DNA of 23,878 bases from JAISGQ01 sp045604945 (GTDB lineage Bacteria > Bacillota > Clostridia > Oscillospirales > Acutalibacteraceae). This document shows positions 15,239 to 22,543 of this stretch, piece after piece; the first letter of the stretch is position 1, and each line of letters starts with the position of its first letter. Under the pieces are notes generated by a model. It saw only the letters and a list, made by a program, of their open reading frames with translations. It was not told where the DNA came from and searched no databases. The position numbers were made by a program, and so were the translations under genes. The stretch spans positions 1 through 23,878 of the forward strand of contig JAZUPA010000180.1 in the NCBI GenBank assembly GCA_045604945.1. Direction: 5' to 3'.

Positions 15239-17040
15239 TGTCTATCAACTCGTTCCGCGAGGATGAAGAACAGAAGGAAGTGCTCAAAAAAGACACGCTT
15301 ATCCGACTGTTCAAGTATCTTCTCGAATATAAAAAGCAGATAGCTGCTGCACTGCTTCTTACAGGCACAATCATTGCTGTTACGCTGATAAATCCCCTTA
15401 TCATTCAGCAGGCAATAAATGTAAATCTCACCAAAGGCGACTGGCAGGGACTGCTTGTTCTTGCAGGCATAGCTTTTGCCATGTACATCTATTATCTCAT
15501 CGCACTCAAGTGCAGAATGAAGATAATGCAGATAATGACAAACCGTATTCTTGTTACTATCCGCGAAAATCTTTACAATCACATTCAGACCCTCGGCTTC
15601 GGATTCTTCGACAGCCGTCCCACAGGCAAGATCCTTGCCCGTATAATCGGCGATGTAAACAGCCTGAAGGATGTTCTCAACAACGCCGTCATCACATTCC
15701 TGCCTGATTTTATCAAAATCATCGCCGTTGCGGTCATCATGTTCATTCTCGACCCGATAATGGCTGTTGCCGCCCTTGTGATGGTGCCTGTGCTCGGCAC
15801 TGTCATGGTCATTATCCAGCGTGTCTCTCACAAGCGCTGGCAGAAGCACCGAAAGAAATCTTCAAACCTCAATGCATTCCTCCACGAGGACCTTTCAGGT
15901 ATGAAGGTGGTTCAGTCCTTCTCCGCAGAGAAGGAATCCATGAAGGATTTCGAAATGCTCACCGACGAGCACTGCGACACATTCATAAGCGCTGTGCGCA
16001 TCAATGATATGTTCGGTCCCTCTGTTGATATCTGCACCGCTGCCGCAACCTTCCTTCTCTATTTTGCTGCTATCCGCTGGTGCGGCATCGACAGCACTGC
16101 CGAATCGGGCACCATTGTTGCATTCGCCTTCTACCTCAGCATGTTCTGGTCACCCATCAGAAACCTTGCAAGCTTCTATAATCAGCTTATTACAAACATA
16201 TCCGCAGCAGAGCGTGTTTTTGAAATCATGGACACCGAGCCTGAGCTTTATGACAGAGAAGACGTCGGTATCCTCCCCGAAATCGAGGGCGAGGTCACCT
16301 TTGAAAACGTATCCTTTGCTTATGCTGATGATATTGAAACTCAGGTGCTGCACAATGTAAGCTTCACCGCAAAGCCCGGCGAGACCATCGCACTGGTAGG
16401 ACCCACGGGAGCAGGCAAGACTACCGTTGTAAACCTTGTCAGCCGCTTTTACGATGCTGTCGAAGGCAGAATCCTTGTTGACGGTCACGATGTAAAGGAT
16501 GTTTCCCTGGCAAGCCTTCGTGAGCAGATGGGCGTTATGACCCAGGAAAACTTCCATTTCTCAGGCACCGTCAGGGATAACATCCGCTACGGAAAGCTCG
16601 ACGCAACGGAAGAAGAGATCATCGCTGCTGCAAAATCCGTCAATGCTCACGACTTTATCATGCAGCTTGAAAAGGGCTACGACACCGAGCTTACTGACGG
16701 AGGCTCCACCCTTTCCTCCGGTCAGAAGCAGCTTCTGGCGTTTGCCCGAACCATGGTCTCAAAGCCCCGAATCCTCATCCTCGATGAGGCTACCTCCAGC
16801 ATAGATACCCACACCGAAATGCTGGTTCAGGAGGGTATTGAAAACATGCTCAGGGGAAGAACCTCCTTTGTCATTGCACATCGTCTTTCCACCATCAAGA
16901 AGGCAGACCGCATATTTGTAATTGACCACGGCTGTATTCAGGAATCGGGAAGCCACGATGAGCTTATCGCAAAGAAGGGTCAGTATTACGAGCTGTATCA
17001 GGCACAGTTCAGAAGCCTGAAGTCAGCAAAGAATCAATAA
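15238..17040 (+). CDS. ABC exporter half-transporter, catalytic-site subunit (BmrD-like)
   Basis: 600 residues: membrane domain (about 25-325) and ATPase domain (about 350-590). Walker A is GPTGAGKTT (388-396), Walker B with catalytic Glu is ILILDE (512-517), and the H-loop His is 548. The signature is LSSGQ (492-496) instead of LSGGQ. In the dimer this altered signature faces the Asp-type Walker B of the partner, so both substitutions fall in the same site. The other site (this Glu, partner LSGGQ) stays canonical. ATG 15238 overlaps the previous stop (TGATG) and has AAAGGAG 9 nt upstream. A terminator follows. Confidence 0.92.
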   Translation: MSINSFREDEEQKEVLKKDTLIRLFKYLLEYKKQIAAALLLTGTIIAVTLINPLIIQQAINVNLTKGDWQGLLVLAGIAFAMYIYYLIALKCRMKIMQIMTNRILVTIRENLYNHIQTLGFGFFDSRPTGKILARIIGDVNSLKDVLNNAVITFLPDFIKIIAVAVIMFILDPIMAVAALVMVPVLGTVMVIIQRVSHKRWQKHRKKSSNLNAFLHEDLSGMKVVQSFSAEKESMKDFEMLTDEHCDTFISAVRINDMFGPSVDICTAAATFLLYFAAIRWCGIDSTAESGTIVAFAFYLSMFWSPIRNLASFYNQLITNISAAERVFEIMDTEPELYDREDVGILPEIEGEVTFENVSFAYADDIETQVLHNVSFTAKPGETIALVGPTGAGKTTVVNLVSRFYDAVEGRILVDGHDVKDVSLASLREQMGVMTQENFHFSGTVRDNIRYGKLDATEEEIIAAAKSVNAHDFIMQLEKGYDTELTDGGSTLSSGQKQLLAFARTMVSKPRILILDEATSSIDTHTEMLVQEGIENMLRGRTSFVIAHRLSTIKKADRIFVIDHGCIQESGSHDELIAKKGQYYELYQAQFRSLKSAKNQ

Positions 17041-17046
17041 ATTCAC

Positions 17047-17074
17047 AAAAGAGTCGGGAAGTCCCGGCTCTTTT
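17047..17074 (+). terminator. Intrinsic terminator of the ABC exporter operon
   Basis: 12 bp stem with one G-U pair (17047-17058 with 17063-17074), loop AAGT, then a T-rich tail. It lies seven bases after the stop codon. Confidence 0.85.
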
Positions 17075-17078
17075 TGTC

Positions 17079-17106
17079 TTGCAACGGGGAATTAATATGC
17101 TATAAT
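17079..17106 (+). promoter_or_regulatory. aroC promoter, extended -10
   Basis: TTGCAA (17079-17084), 16 bp spacer, TGC-TATAAT with perfect -10 (17101-17106). It begins directly after the exporter terminator. Confidence 0.75.
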
Positions 17107-17151
17107 GTTTTCACGCATTACAGTATATTTCTCACGGAAGGTGTATATAAT

Positions 17152-18243
17152 ATGTCATCAACTTGGGGCAGCAGCATTAAAATCTCAATATTCGGCGAAA
17201 GCCACGGCATCGGCATCGGTGTGGTCATTGACGGACTTCCCGCAGGCGAAAAGCTCGACATGGAGGAGCTTCAGTTCCAGATGAGCCGCCGTGCGCCCGG
17301 CAACGACAACACCGCAACCCCCCGCAAGGAGCAGGATCTTCCCGAGATCTGCTCAGGCATCCTCAACGGTGTCACTACCGGCGCACCTCTCTGCGCTGTC
17401 ATCGAAAACGCAAATATGCGCTCGGTGGACTATGAAAAGCTGGCACGTCTTCCCCGTCCCGGCCATGCGGACTATACAGGCGCTGTCCACTATAACGGCT
17501 ATAACGATGTTCGCGGCGGCGGTCATTTTTCAGGCAGACTTACCGCTCCTCTGACCTTTGCAGGGGCTGTCTGCAGGCAGATTCTCGCAAAGCGCGGCAT
17601 AACCATAGGCGGTCATATCTACGCCATCGGCAATGTATATGACAGACCCTTCGACCCTGTAAAGGTCAACGCAAAGCTTCTTTCTGAGCTTGGCAGAAAT
17701 TATTTTGCCCTTGTTGACGAAACAAAGGAAGAGCAGATGCGTAAAGTGATCATAGAGGCAAAGGAATCCCTCGACAGCGTGGGCGGCATGGTTGAGATCG
17801 CCGTGACAGGCGTTCCTGCAGGTGTCGGTGAGCCTATGTTCGGCGGTGTTGAGAATGTTCTCTCCTCCATCGTATTCGGTGTTCCTGCCGTAAAGGGTGT
17901 TGAATTCGGCGCAGGCTTTAATGTAACCCGCATGCGCGGCAGCGAGTGCAACGACCCCTTCGCTCTCGACGGCGAAAATGTTATTACTCTTACCAACAAC
18001 TGCGGCGGTATTCTCGGCGGAATTACAAACGGCATGCCCATTATCATGCGTGCTGCCGTCAAGCCCACCCCCTCAATCTCTCAGAAGCAGCAGACAATCG
18101 ACCTGCGCGAAAAGCAGGAAACAATGCTCGCCATCGGCGGCAGACACGACCCCTGCATCGTACCCCGCGCACTGCCTGCAATCGAGGCTGCAGTCGCTAT
18201 TGCTATCGCTGATATGATGAAAACCGAGGGCAAACTCAACTAA
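17152..18243 (+). CDS. aroC: Chorismate synthase
   Basis: Last shikimate-pathway step: converts EPSP to chorismate using reduced FMN. 363 residues, full length. Conserved blocks are the GESHG signature at 15-19, RRAPGNDNTATPRKEQD, RPGHADYTGAVHYNGYNDVRGGGHFSGR, NNCGGILGGITNGMPI and the C-terminal GRHDPCIVPRALPAIEAAVA. The chosen ATG 17152 has GGAAGG upstream and lies about 45 bases after the -10. The longer open frame to 17074 would start upstream of the promoter. No other aro gene is in the window. Confidence 0.97.
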   Translation: MSSTWGSSIKISIFGESHGIGIGVVIDGLPAGEKLDMEELQFQMSRRAPGNDNTATPRKEQDLPEICSGILNGVTTGAPLCAVIENANMRSVDYEKLARLPRPGHADYTGAVHYNGYNDVRGGGHFSGRLTAPLTFAGAVCRQILAKRGITIGGHIYAIGNVYDRPFDPVKVNAKLLSELGRNYFALVDETKEEQMRKVIIEAKESLDSVGGMVEIAVTGVPAGVGEPMFGGVENVLSSIVFGVPAVKGVEFGAGFNVTRMRGSECNDPFALDGENVITLTNNCGGILGGITNGMPIIMRAAVKPTPSISQKQQTIDLREKQETMLAIGGRHDPCIVPRALPAIEAAVAIAIADMMKTEGKLN

Positions 18244-18295
18244 TATGGCAAATCAGAAAAATGAGAACAAAATATAAATAATATCATTTATTCTA

Positions 18296-18324
18296 TTGAC
18301 AAAGAGATAAATTGCCTATAAGAT
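18296..18324 (+). promoter_or_regulatory. Putative acpP promoter
   Basis: Perfect TTGACA (18296-18301). The -10 is ambiguous: TATAAG at 18317-18322 (spacer 15) or TAAGAT at 18319-18324 (spacer 17). Downstream, GGTATATACC (18334-18343) is a 10 bp palindrome, and CCGC/GCGG can form a short hairpin in the leader. Confidence 0.6.
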
Positions 18325-18402
18325 TTCATTATCGGTATATACCACCGCAAATAACGCGGTAAGTATCGAATATAATTTTGACCTGATAAGGAGGTGCGAA
18401 GC

Positions 18403-18630
18403 ATGGTATTCGAGAAGGTAAAGGCTATCCTTGCCGAGCAGTTTGATGTTGAGGAGGACTCCATCACCACTGAAACCAACATTCAGGAGGATCTCGGTGC
18501 TGATTCCCTCGACGTTGTAGACCTCATCATGTCCATCGAGGATGAGTTTGAGTTTGAAGTCCCCGATCACGAGGTTGAGAACATCAAGACCGTTGGTGCT
18601 CTTGTTGACTTCATCACTGCAAACAAATAA
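18403..18630 (+). CDS. acpP: Acyl carrier protein
   Basis: 75-residue acidic helical carrier of acyl chains in fatty-acid synthesis. Ser35 in GADSLDVVDLIM is the phosphopantetheine site, followed by the acidic recognition helix II (IEDEFEFEVPD). Start ATG 18403 has AAGGAGG 8 nt upstream; a GTG at 18394 lies inside that ribosome site and is rejected. No fab genes are adjacent, so it is a free-standing acpP or one for a special pathway. The sequence looks like the housekeeping type. Confidence 0.95.
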   Translation: MVFEKVKAILAEQFDVEEDSITTETNIQEDLGADSLDVVDLIMSIEDEFEFEVPDHEVENIKTVGALVDFITANK

Positions 18631-18654
18631 GTCTGCAATTAAATAATTATCTAT

Positions 18655-18691
18655 AAAAAGAACTGACCCCGAAACGGGGTCAGTTCTTTTT
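18655..18691. terminator. Bidirectional terminator between acpP and sdpI
   Basis: 17 bp stem (18655-18671 with 18675-18691), loop AAA, with A- and T-runs on either side so it can serve both strands. Its last base is also the last base of the sdpI stop codon. Confidence 0.9.
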
Positions 18692-19773
18692 CAGTTTATC
18701 TTTTCGGAAAGAGCTTCGTAAAGTTCTTTTGTCTCTTCGCTGCTTTCAAGTCCGATGACAAGCACATCTTCGTCGGCTGTCAGGACAATGCAGGGCTTGT
18801 TTCCTGTGTAGGTGCAGCGCGTGTATTTACCGAACTCATCGTTCTCAAATATGCCGAGCAAAAGCCTTGCGCTTGCATAGCCATAGGCACGGATCCCGTC
18901 GCAGCTTTCCCTGTATTCGATGCTGTCGATGTCATCATAAACGACCTCGATGTCTTCCCAGTATGTGGCTTTTACCTCAAAGCTTTCTTCGCCCAGTTCA
19001 ACATTGACATCTCCTGTGAGCATCAGCACCGCCACAAGAGCCAGTATCAGAGGAACGACTGTTGCGGTTATAATAACTCCGACTCTGTTATTCTTTCTGA
19101 CTTCCTTCAGTGCCGCCTTTACTTCTTCCTTATTGCCCTTCTTTTTGTAGAGGGAATAAGAATAGACCGTGGGGATCAGGCACATGAGAAGCATGACGGG
19201 AATGAAAGCTATGAGATATACTTCAATGGGCAGGAACACCCCTGCAAGCATCACGATGCCGCCTATGACCCATGTTATTCCTGCAACTCTGTGGGTCTTG
19301 TTCCAGTTTTCCTCATCTGCAAGAGTCCATGAGATCTTGATTCCCATTGTGCTGTTCTGCTTGCACTTGGGAAGATAGTTTCCGATGAGTATAAAGCCCA
19401 GACCGAGTATCAAAGGCATGATTTTCTCCATTTTAAACTCTATATCCAGCGATATGGCATATATCACTGCATTCACCACTATGGACAATACGGGAATTAT
19501 CCATATACCCATATTTATTGCCTTCGGGCTCTGTTCCTTGTTTTTCGGATCCTTGTCGGTGACTATAAGCCCCAGCCACTGCAGTGCGGCAAGTATGAGA
19601 GGCAGGCCGAAGACAGCAAATGCTTTTGAGGAAAATCCGTCTGCCTTGCCTGATGCGCCAAAGTGGGTTGTCATGGTGTCGGGCAGCTTATCCCACAGAA
19701 TAATACCTGCGACCATGGGCAGGAGTATTATGATCGTTGCGATGATGAGCTTACCAAGATTTTTCTTAATCAT
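18691..19773 (-). CDS. sdpI: SdpI-family membrane protein with C-terminal extension
   Basis: 360 residues. N-terminal DUF1648-type segment (about 1-60, including LPDTMTTHFGASGKADGFSSK) and SdpI core NYLPKCKQNSTMGIKISWTL with NWNKTHRVAG (132-165). There are about seven hydrophobic segments in all. In B. subtilis SdpI (about 207 residues) protects against the SdpC toxin and sequesters SdpR at the membrane. Here about 110 extra residues (254-360) follow the last membrane segment and resemble a PH-like beta domain. ATG 19773 lies inside the sdpR stop region (8 nt overlap), so the two are coupled. No sdpA/B/C genes are seen. Confidence 0.85.
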   Translation of the reverse strand: MIKKNLGKLIIATIIILLPMVAGIILWDKLPDTMTTHFGASGKADGFSSKAFAVFGLPLILAALQWLGLIVTDKDPKNKEQSPKAINMGIWIIPVLSIVVNAVIYAISLDIEFKMEKIMPLILGLGFILIGNYLPKCKQNSTMGIKISWTLADEENWNKTHRVAGITWVIGGIVMLAGVFLPIEVYLIAFIPVMLLMCLIPTVYSYSLYKKKGNKEEVKAALKEVRKNNRVGVIITATVVPLILALVAVLMLTGDVNVELGEESFEVKATYWEDIEVVYDDIDSIEYRESCDGIRAYGYASARLLLGIFENDEFGKYTRCTYTGNKPCIVLTADEDVLVIGLESSEETKELYEALSEKIN

Positions 19774-20041
19774 TTTCTTTATCCCCTTTCAGATCTGTTA
19801 TCCAGAGCATTATTTCCTCAAGCACCGAGGCGTTGAGCTCATAGAAGATGAATTTTCCTTCCCTTGTATCCCTTATCAGGTCTGCTTCCTTCAGTACCGA
19901 TAGGTGTCGGGAAATTGCTGCTGCAGTAATGTCAAAGCAGTCGGTTATCTCTCCTGCTGACATTCTGCCCTTTTTCAGGCGATTGAGTATTTCCCGCCTG
20001 ACAGGGTCGGACAGCGCTTTGAGAGTGTTGTGTATTGACAA
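19766..20041 (-). CDS. sdpR: SdpR-like ArsR-family transcriptional repressor
   Basis: 91 residues, single winged-helix domain: ALSDPVRREILNRLKKGRMSAGEI, recognition helix TAAAISRHLSVLKEADLI, wing DTREGKFIFYELN. No metal-binding Cys pair is present, as in SdpR. The start is TTG 20041 with GAGGTGAT 8 nt upstream; the ATG at 20062 falls inside the operator palindrome and has no ribosome site. By analogy it represses its own operon and is released when SdpI binds it at the membrane. The overlap with sdpI supports this. Confidence 0.88.
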   Translation of the reverse strand: MSIHNTLKALSDPVRREILNRLKKGRMSAGEITDCFDITAAAISRHLSVLKEADLIRDTREGKFIFYELNASVLEEIMLWITDLKGDKEND

Positions 20042-20052
20042 ATTTATCACCT

Positions 20053-20081
20053 CATTTAACATTTAACTTAACTGTTAAATG
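20053..20081. promoter_or_regulatory. Probable SdpR operator
   Basis: CATTTAACA (20053-20061) and TGTTAAATG (20073-20081) form a perfect 9 bp inverted repeat around an 11-base, TTAA-rich centre. It overlaps the expected transcription start, just after the -10. Confidence 0.7.
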
Positions 20082-20082
20082 T

Positions 20083-20111
20083 ATGATAGCATGACTTTTC
20101 AATTTTGTCAA
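20083..20111 (-). promoter_or_regulatory. sdpRI promoter
   Basis: Minus-strand TTGACA (20106-20111), 17 bp spacer, TATCAT (20083-20088) with TGC extension. Near consensus, so a repressor would be needed to keep it low. Confidence 0.78.
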
Positions 20112-20112
20112 T

Positions 20113-20147
20113 ATAAAAAAGCGCCCTGCAAAAATTTTTTGCAGGGC
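20113..20147 (-). terminator. Terminator of the amino-acid symporter gene
   Basis: 11 bp stem (20123-20133 with 20137-20147), then CGC and six T on the minus strand. It begins seven bases beyond the symporter stop and touches the sdpRI -35. Confidence 0.87.
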
Positions 20148-20153
20148 AAAGAA

Positions 20154-21491
20154 TCATTGTGCCAGATATTCTTCTGTGGATCGGCTTACCTTCGGTGCCA
20201 GAATAATGAGGGCGGCAAGATTGGGAAAAGCCATTACCGCATTGAGTATATCAGCGACACTCCACACTGCGGACAGCTCCATTACGCTGCCAAGGACTGC
20301 GGATGCAATAAACACAATGCGATATATTACGGTGTGTTTTTCTCCGAATATATATGTAAAGCTTTTTTCTCCGTAGCAGCTCCAGCCTATCATAGTGGAA
20401 AATGCAAACAGTGCAATTGCCACGGTCAGAAAAACTCCCCCCGCCTTTCCCAGCACCGATTCAAATGCCGCTGCAGACAGCAGCGCTCCGTCGAGACCTG
20501 TCTTGAGGGCTCCGCTGGTGAGGATGGTGAGGGCTGTAAGAGTGCAGAATACCACTGTATCCGCAAAGACCTCGAATATTCCCCACATCCCCTGAATAAC
20601 AGGGTGCTCTACCTCAGCGCAGCTGTGTACCATAACAGAACCGCCGAGCCCTGCCTCGTTGGAGGCTACTCCCCTGCGCACGCCTATGAGCATCGCGCCA
20701 AGCACTCCCCCTGCGGCACTTTTCGGGTCAAAGGCTCCTGTTACTATATCGGACAATGCCTGCGGTATCTGCTCTGCGTTGGCGGCTATCACAATCACGC
20801 AGGCGGTCATGTATGCAATCGATATCACAGGTATGAGTCTTTCGGTAAGAAATGCCGCTCGCTTTATACCTCCGAAAATCACCGCTCCCACAACCGCAGC
20901 CACTATCAGTCCTGTCAGCAGCGGCTGCAGCCCCATGCTTTCCCTTGCCGATTCCGACAGTGCGTTTATCTGAACCATATTGCCCATACCAAGGGCTGCA
21001 AGGGTGCATGCCGCAGCAAAAATCACCGCAAGCCATCTGCTGCCCAGTCCGTACTCCATGTACTGCATGGGACCGCCTGCCCATTCTCCGCTTTGTGTCC
21101 TGCGCCTGTACAGTATGCCCAGAACATTCTCGCCGTAGCAGATTATCATGCTGAAAACAGAGCTTACCAGCATCCAGAATATCGAGCCTGCACCGCCTAT
21201 GGTCAGGGCTGTCGCCACCCCGACAATATTTCCCGTTCCCAGTGTGCCTGCCAGGGCTACCGTCAGGCTCTGAAACTGGGATAAGGATTTTCCGTCCTCT
21301 GCTTTTACCGCATTACCTTTTCTGAATACCGCACCTATTGTTGCTCCGAGCCATCTTCTGCAGTGCCTTATCTGAAATGCATTTGTTTTTACCGTGTATA
21401 TTATGCCCACTGCCATTATCAGCGCAACAGTCGCAGGTCCCCACAGAGCACTTGCCAGATATTCCAGAATCAAATTGTTTTTTTGCGACAT
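20154..21491 (-). CDS. Sodium:alanine/glycine symporter, AgcS family
   Basis: 445-residue inner-membrane protein of about 10-11 helices that imports alanine or glycine with Na+ (or H+). Family marks are GTGNIVGVATAL (85-96), GGPMQYME (139-146) and GVRRGVASNEAGLGG in the second half. Start ATG 21491 has GGGGGAG 5 nt upstream. It is monocistronic, with a terminator after the stop. The exact amino acid cannot be read from sequence. No T-box or riboswitch-like structure was noticed in its short leader. Confidence 0.93.
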   Translation of the reverse strand: MSQKNNLILEYLASALWGPATVALIMAVGIIYTVKTNAFQIRHCRRWLGATIGAVFRKGNAVKAEDGKSLSQFQSLTVALAGTLGTGNIVGVATALTIGGAGSIFWMLVSSVFSMIICYGENVLGILYRRRTQSGEWAGGPMQYMEYGLGSRWLAVIFAAACTLAALGMGNMVQINALSESARESMGLQPLLTGLIVAAVVGAVIFGGIKRAAFLTERLIPVISIAYMTACVIVIAANAEQIPQALSDIVTGAFDPKSAAGGVLGAMLIGVRRGVASNEAGLGGSVMVHSCAEVEHPVIQGMWGIFEVFADTVVFCTLTALTILTSGALKTGLDGALLSAAAFESVLGKAGGVFLTVAIALFAFSTMIGWSCYGEKSFTYIFGEKHTVIYRIVFIASAVLGSVMELSAVWSVADILNAVMAFPNLAALIILAPKVSRSTEEYLAQ

Positions 21492-21503
21492 TTTCGCTCC
21501 CCC

Positions 21504-21533
21504 TTGACTAATTAAACAATGTTGTTGTATAAT
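21504..21533 (+). promoter_or_regulatory. Possible distal promoter of the PDZ gene
   Basis: TTGACT (21504-21509), 18 bp spacer, TATAAT (21528-21533). It would give a leader of about 118 nt. It lies close to the symporter start and may overlap the divergent control region. Confidence 0.45.
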
Positions 21534-21598
21534 ATATTTGTAAGCAGCGGGGAATATGAAAATATTTCTCTTTCAGCTGACATTATTTTTTCATTTTG

Positions 21599-21627
21599 TT
21601 CACACAGCGAACACATTTTTATATTAT
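21599..21627 (+). promoter_or_regulatory. Likely proximal promoter of the PDZ gene
   Basis: TTCACA (21599-21604), 17 bp spacer, TATTAT (21622-21627), 30 bp before the ATG. An inverted repeat TGTTC-N7-GAACA overlaps the -35. Confidence 0.65.
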
Positions 21628-21657
21628 TATTGTCAAAGATGATCAAGGAGGCTGCGT

Positions 21658-22395
21658 ATGGAGCAGAACCACGGCACCGATCTTCAGGAGCAGCTCCCCG
21701 ACACTGCACACGATATTCCGCAGACCGATTCTGTTCCCTCGGAGAGCTCCAACGATAAGATCGTCACATCCTACGGCGTTGTTACCCGCGAGTATGTGGA
21801 ATCACTTATCAGAAGCAGCGGCAAGTTCGGCGGCAAACCAAGAAAAAGCGTCGGAAAGCGCCTGTTTTCATGGTTCTTCGGAATTGTCGGCAGCATTGCC
21901 TTCCTGTTCTCCTGTGTATGTATGTGCGTTTATGCATACAACTTTGTTTTTGCTCCCGGTTCTGATTCTCACGGAAGCGTTACATTCCCTTATGACGGAG
22001 ATTTCTTCCTCACTCCCGATGATGGCTCCGACAGCGAAGAAAATGACAATGCTTCGGATTCCGATATTTATATTGAAGATGCAGGAACTTCCAATGCAGG
22101 TCTCGGTGTAATCGTTTCCGCTCTGGATACCTCCACCGCTCAGATGTACGGAATTCCCGGCGGTCTTGTAATTGTCGGTATTCCCGATACTTCTTCCTTT
22201 AACGGAACCGATGTCAGGGTTTATGATATAATTACCGGCGCTGAGGGCGCTGAGATCACATCCACATCAGCACTTTCGGTACTTCTTAACAAGCGCGAGA
22301 TCGGCGATGATTTTACTGTTACGATCACCCGTTTTACCGACGGCTTCGCCGAGTCCTTCGATGTCACCGTCAGCCTTATCGATAAGACCGCTTAA
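21658..22395 (+). CDS. Single-pass membrane protein with HtrA-like PDZ domain and no protease
   Basis: 245 residues. Order: acidic cytoplasmic N-terminal part (1-55), basic patch GGKPRKSVGKR, one membrane helix (about 69-98), acidic Asp/Ser/Glu linker (about 99-145), then a PDZ domain (about 147-242). The PDZ starts with the carboxylate loop AGLGV and continues YGIPGGLVIVGI, VYDIITGAEGAEI and GDDFTVTITR, as in DegP/HtrA PDZ domains. The trypsin-like protease part of HtrA is absent. It may act as an adaptor binding peptide C termini outside the cell; this is inference. The start has AAGGAGG 6 nt upstream. Confidence 0.78.
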   Translation: MEQNHGTDLQEQLPDTAHDIPQTDSVPSESSNDKIVTSYGVVTREYVESLIRSSGKFGGKPRKSVGKRLFSWFFGIVGSIAFLFSCVCMCVYAYNFVFAPGSDSHGSVTFPYDGDFFLTPDDGSDSEENDNASDSDIYIEDAGTSNAGLGVIVSALDTSTAQMYGIPGGLVIVGIPDTSSFNGTDVRVYDIITGAEGAEITSTSALSVLLNKREIGDDFTVTITRFTDGFAESFDVTVSLIDKTA

Positions 22396-22446
22396 AGGCT
22401 GACCCCAAAACAGATTACGTCTTTATCCCCAATATACTCTTTTCAA

Positions 22447-22486
22447 AACCCAAAAGGGACAGCCGCAAGGCTGTCCCTTTTGGGTT
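22447..22486. terminator. Perfect 18 bp hairpin after the PDZ gene
   Basis: Stem 22447-22464 with 22469-22486, GCAA tetraloop, no mismatch. Four T lie inside the 3' arm, but the classic T-run directly after the stem is missing (ATTGCAG follows). It probably still ends transcription, but it may be a dispersed repeat. The next promoter starts two bases later. Confidence 0.65.
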
Positions 22487-22487
22487 A

Positions 22488-22515
22488 TTGCAGTATTTTT
22501 ATATCGTGCTATAAT
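22488..22515 (+). promoter_or_regulatory. Promoter of the isochorismatase-family gene
   Basis: TTGCAG (22488-22493), 16 bp spacer, TGC-TATAAT (22510-22515), an extended -10. The ATG follows 28 bases later. Confidence 0.72.
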
Positions 22516-22543
22516 ATGAGCAGGATTATTAAGGGGTGACATT

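Noticed and set aside
20079..21284. 401-codon plus-strand open frame
   Set aside because: It is antisense to the AgcS symporter, Cys/His-rich and composition-driven, with no plausible start signals.
21598..21614. TGTTC-N7-GAACA as a LexA (SOS) box
   Set aside because: The Gram-positive LexA box is GAAC-N4-GTTC; here the half sites are reversed and the spacing is wrong.
21556..21642. 28-codon ORF (MKIFLFQLTLFF...) before the PDZ gene
   Set aside because: The ribosome site is too close to its ATG, it spans the better promoter at 21599-21627, and no terminator follows. It is unlikely to be a leader peptide.
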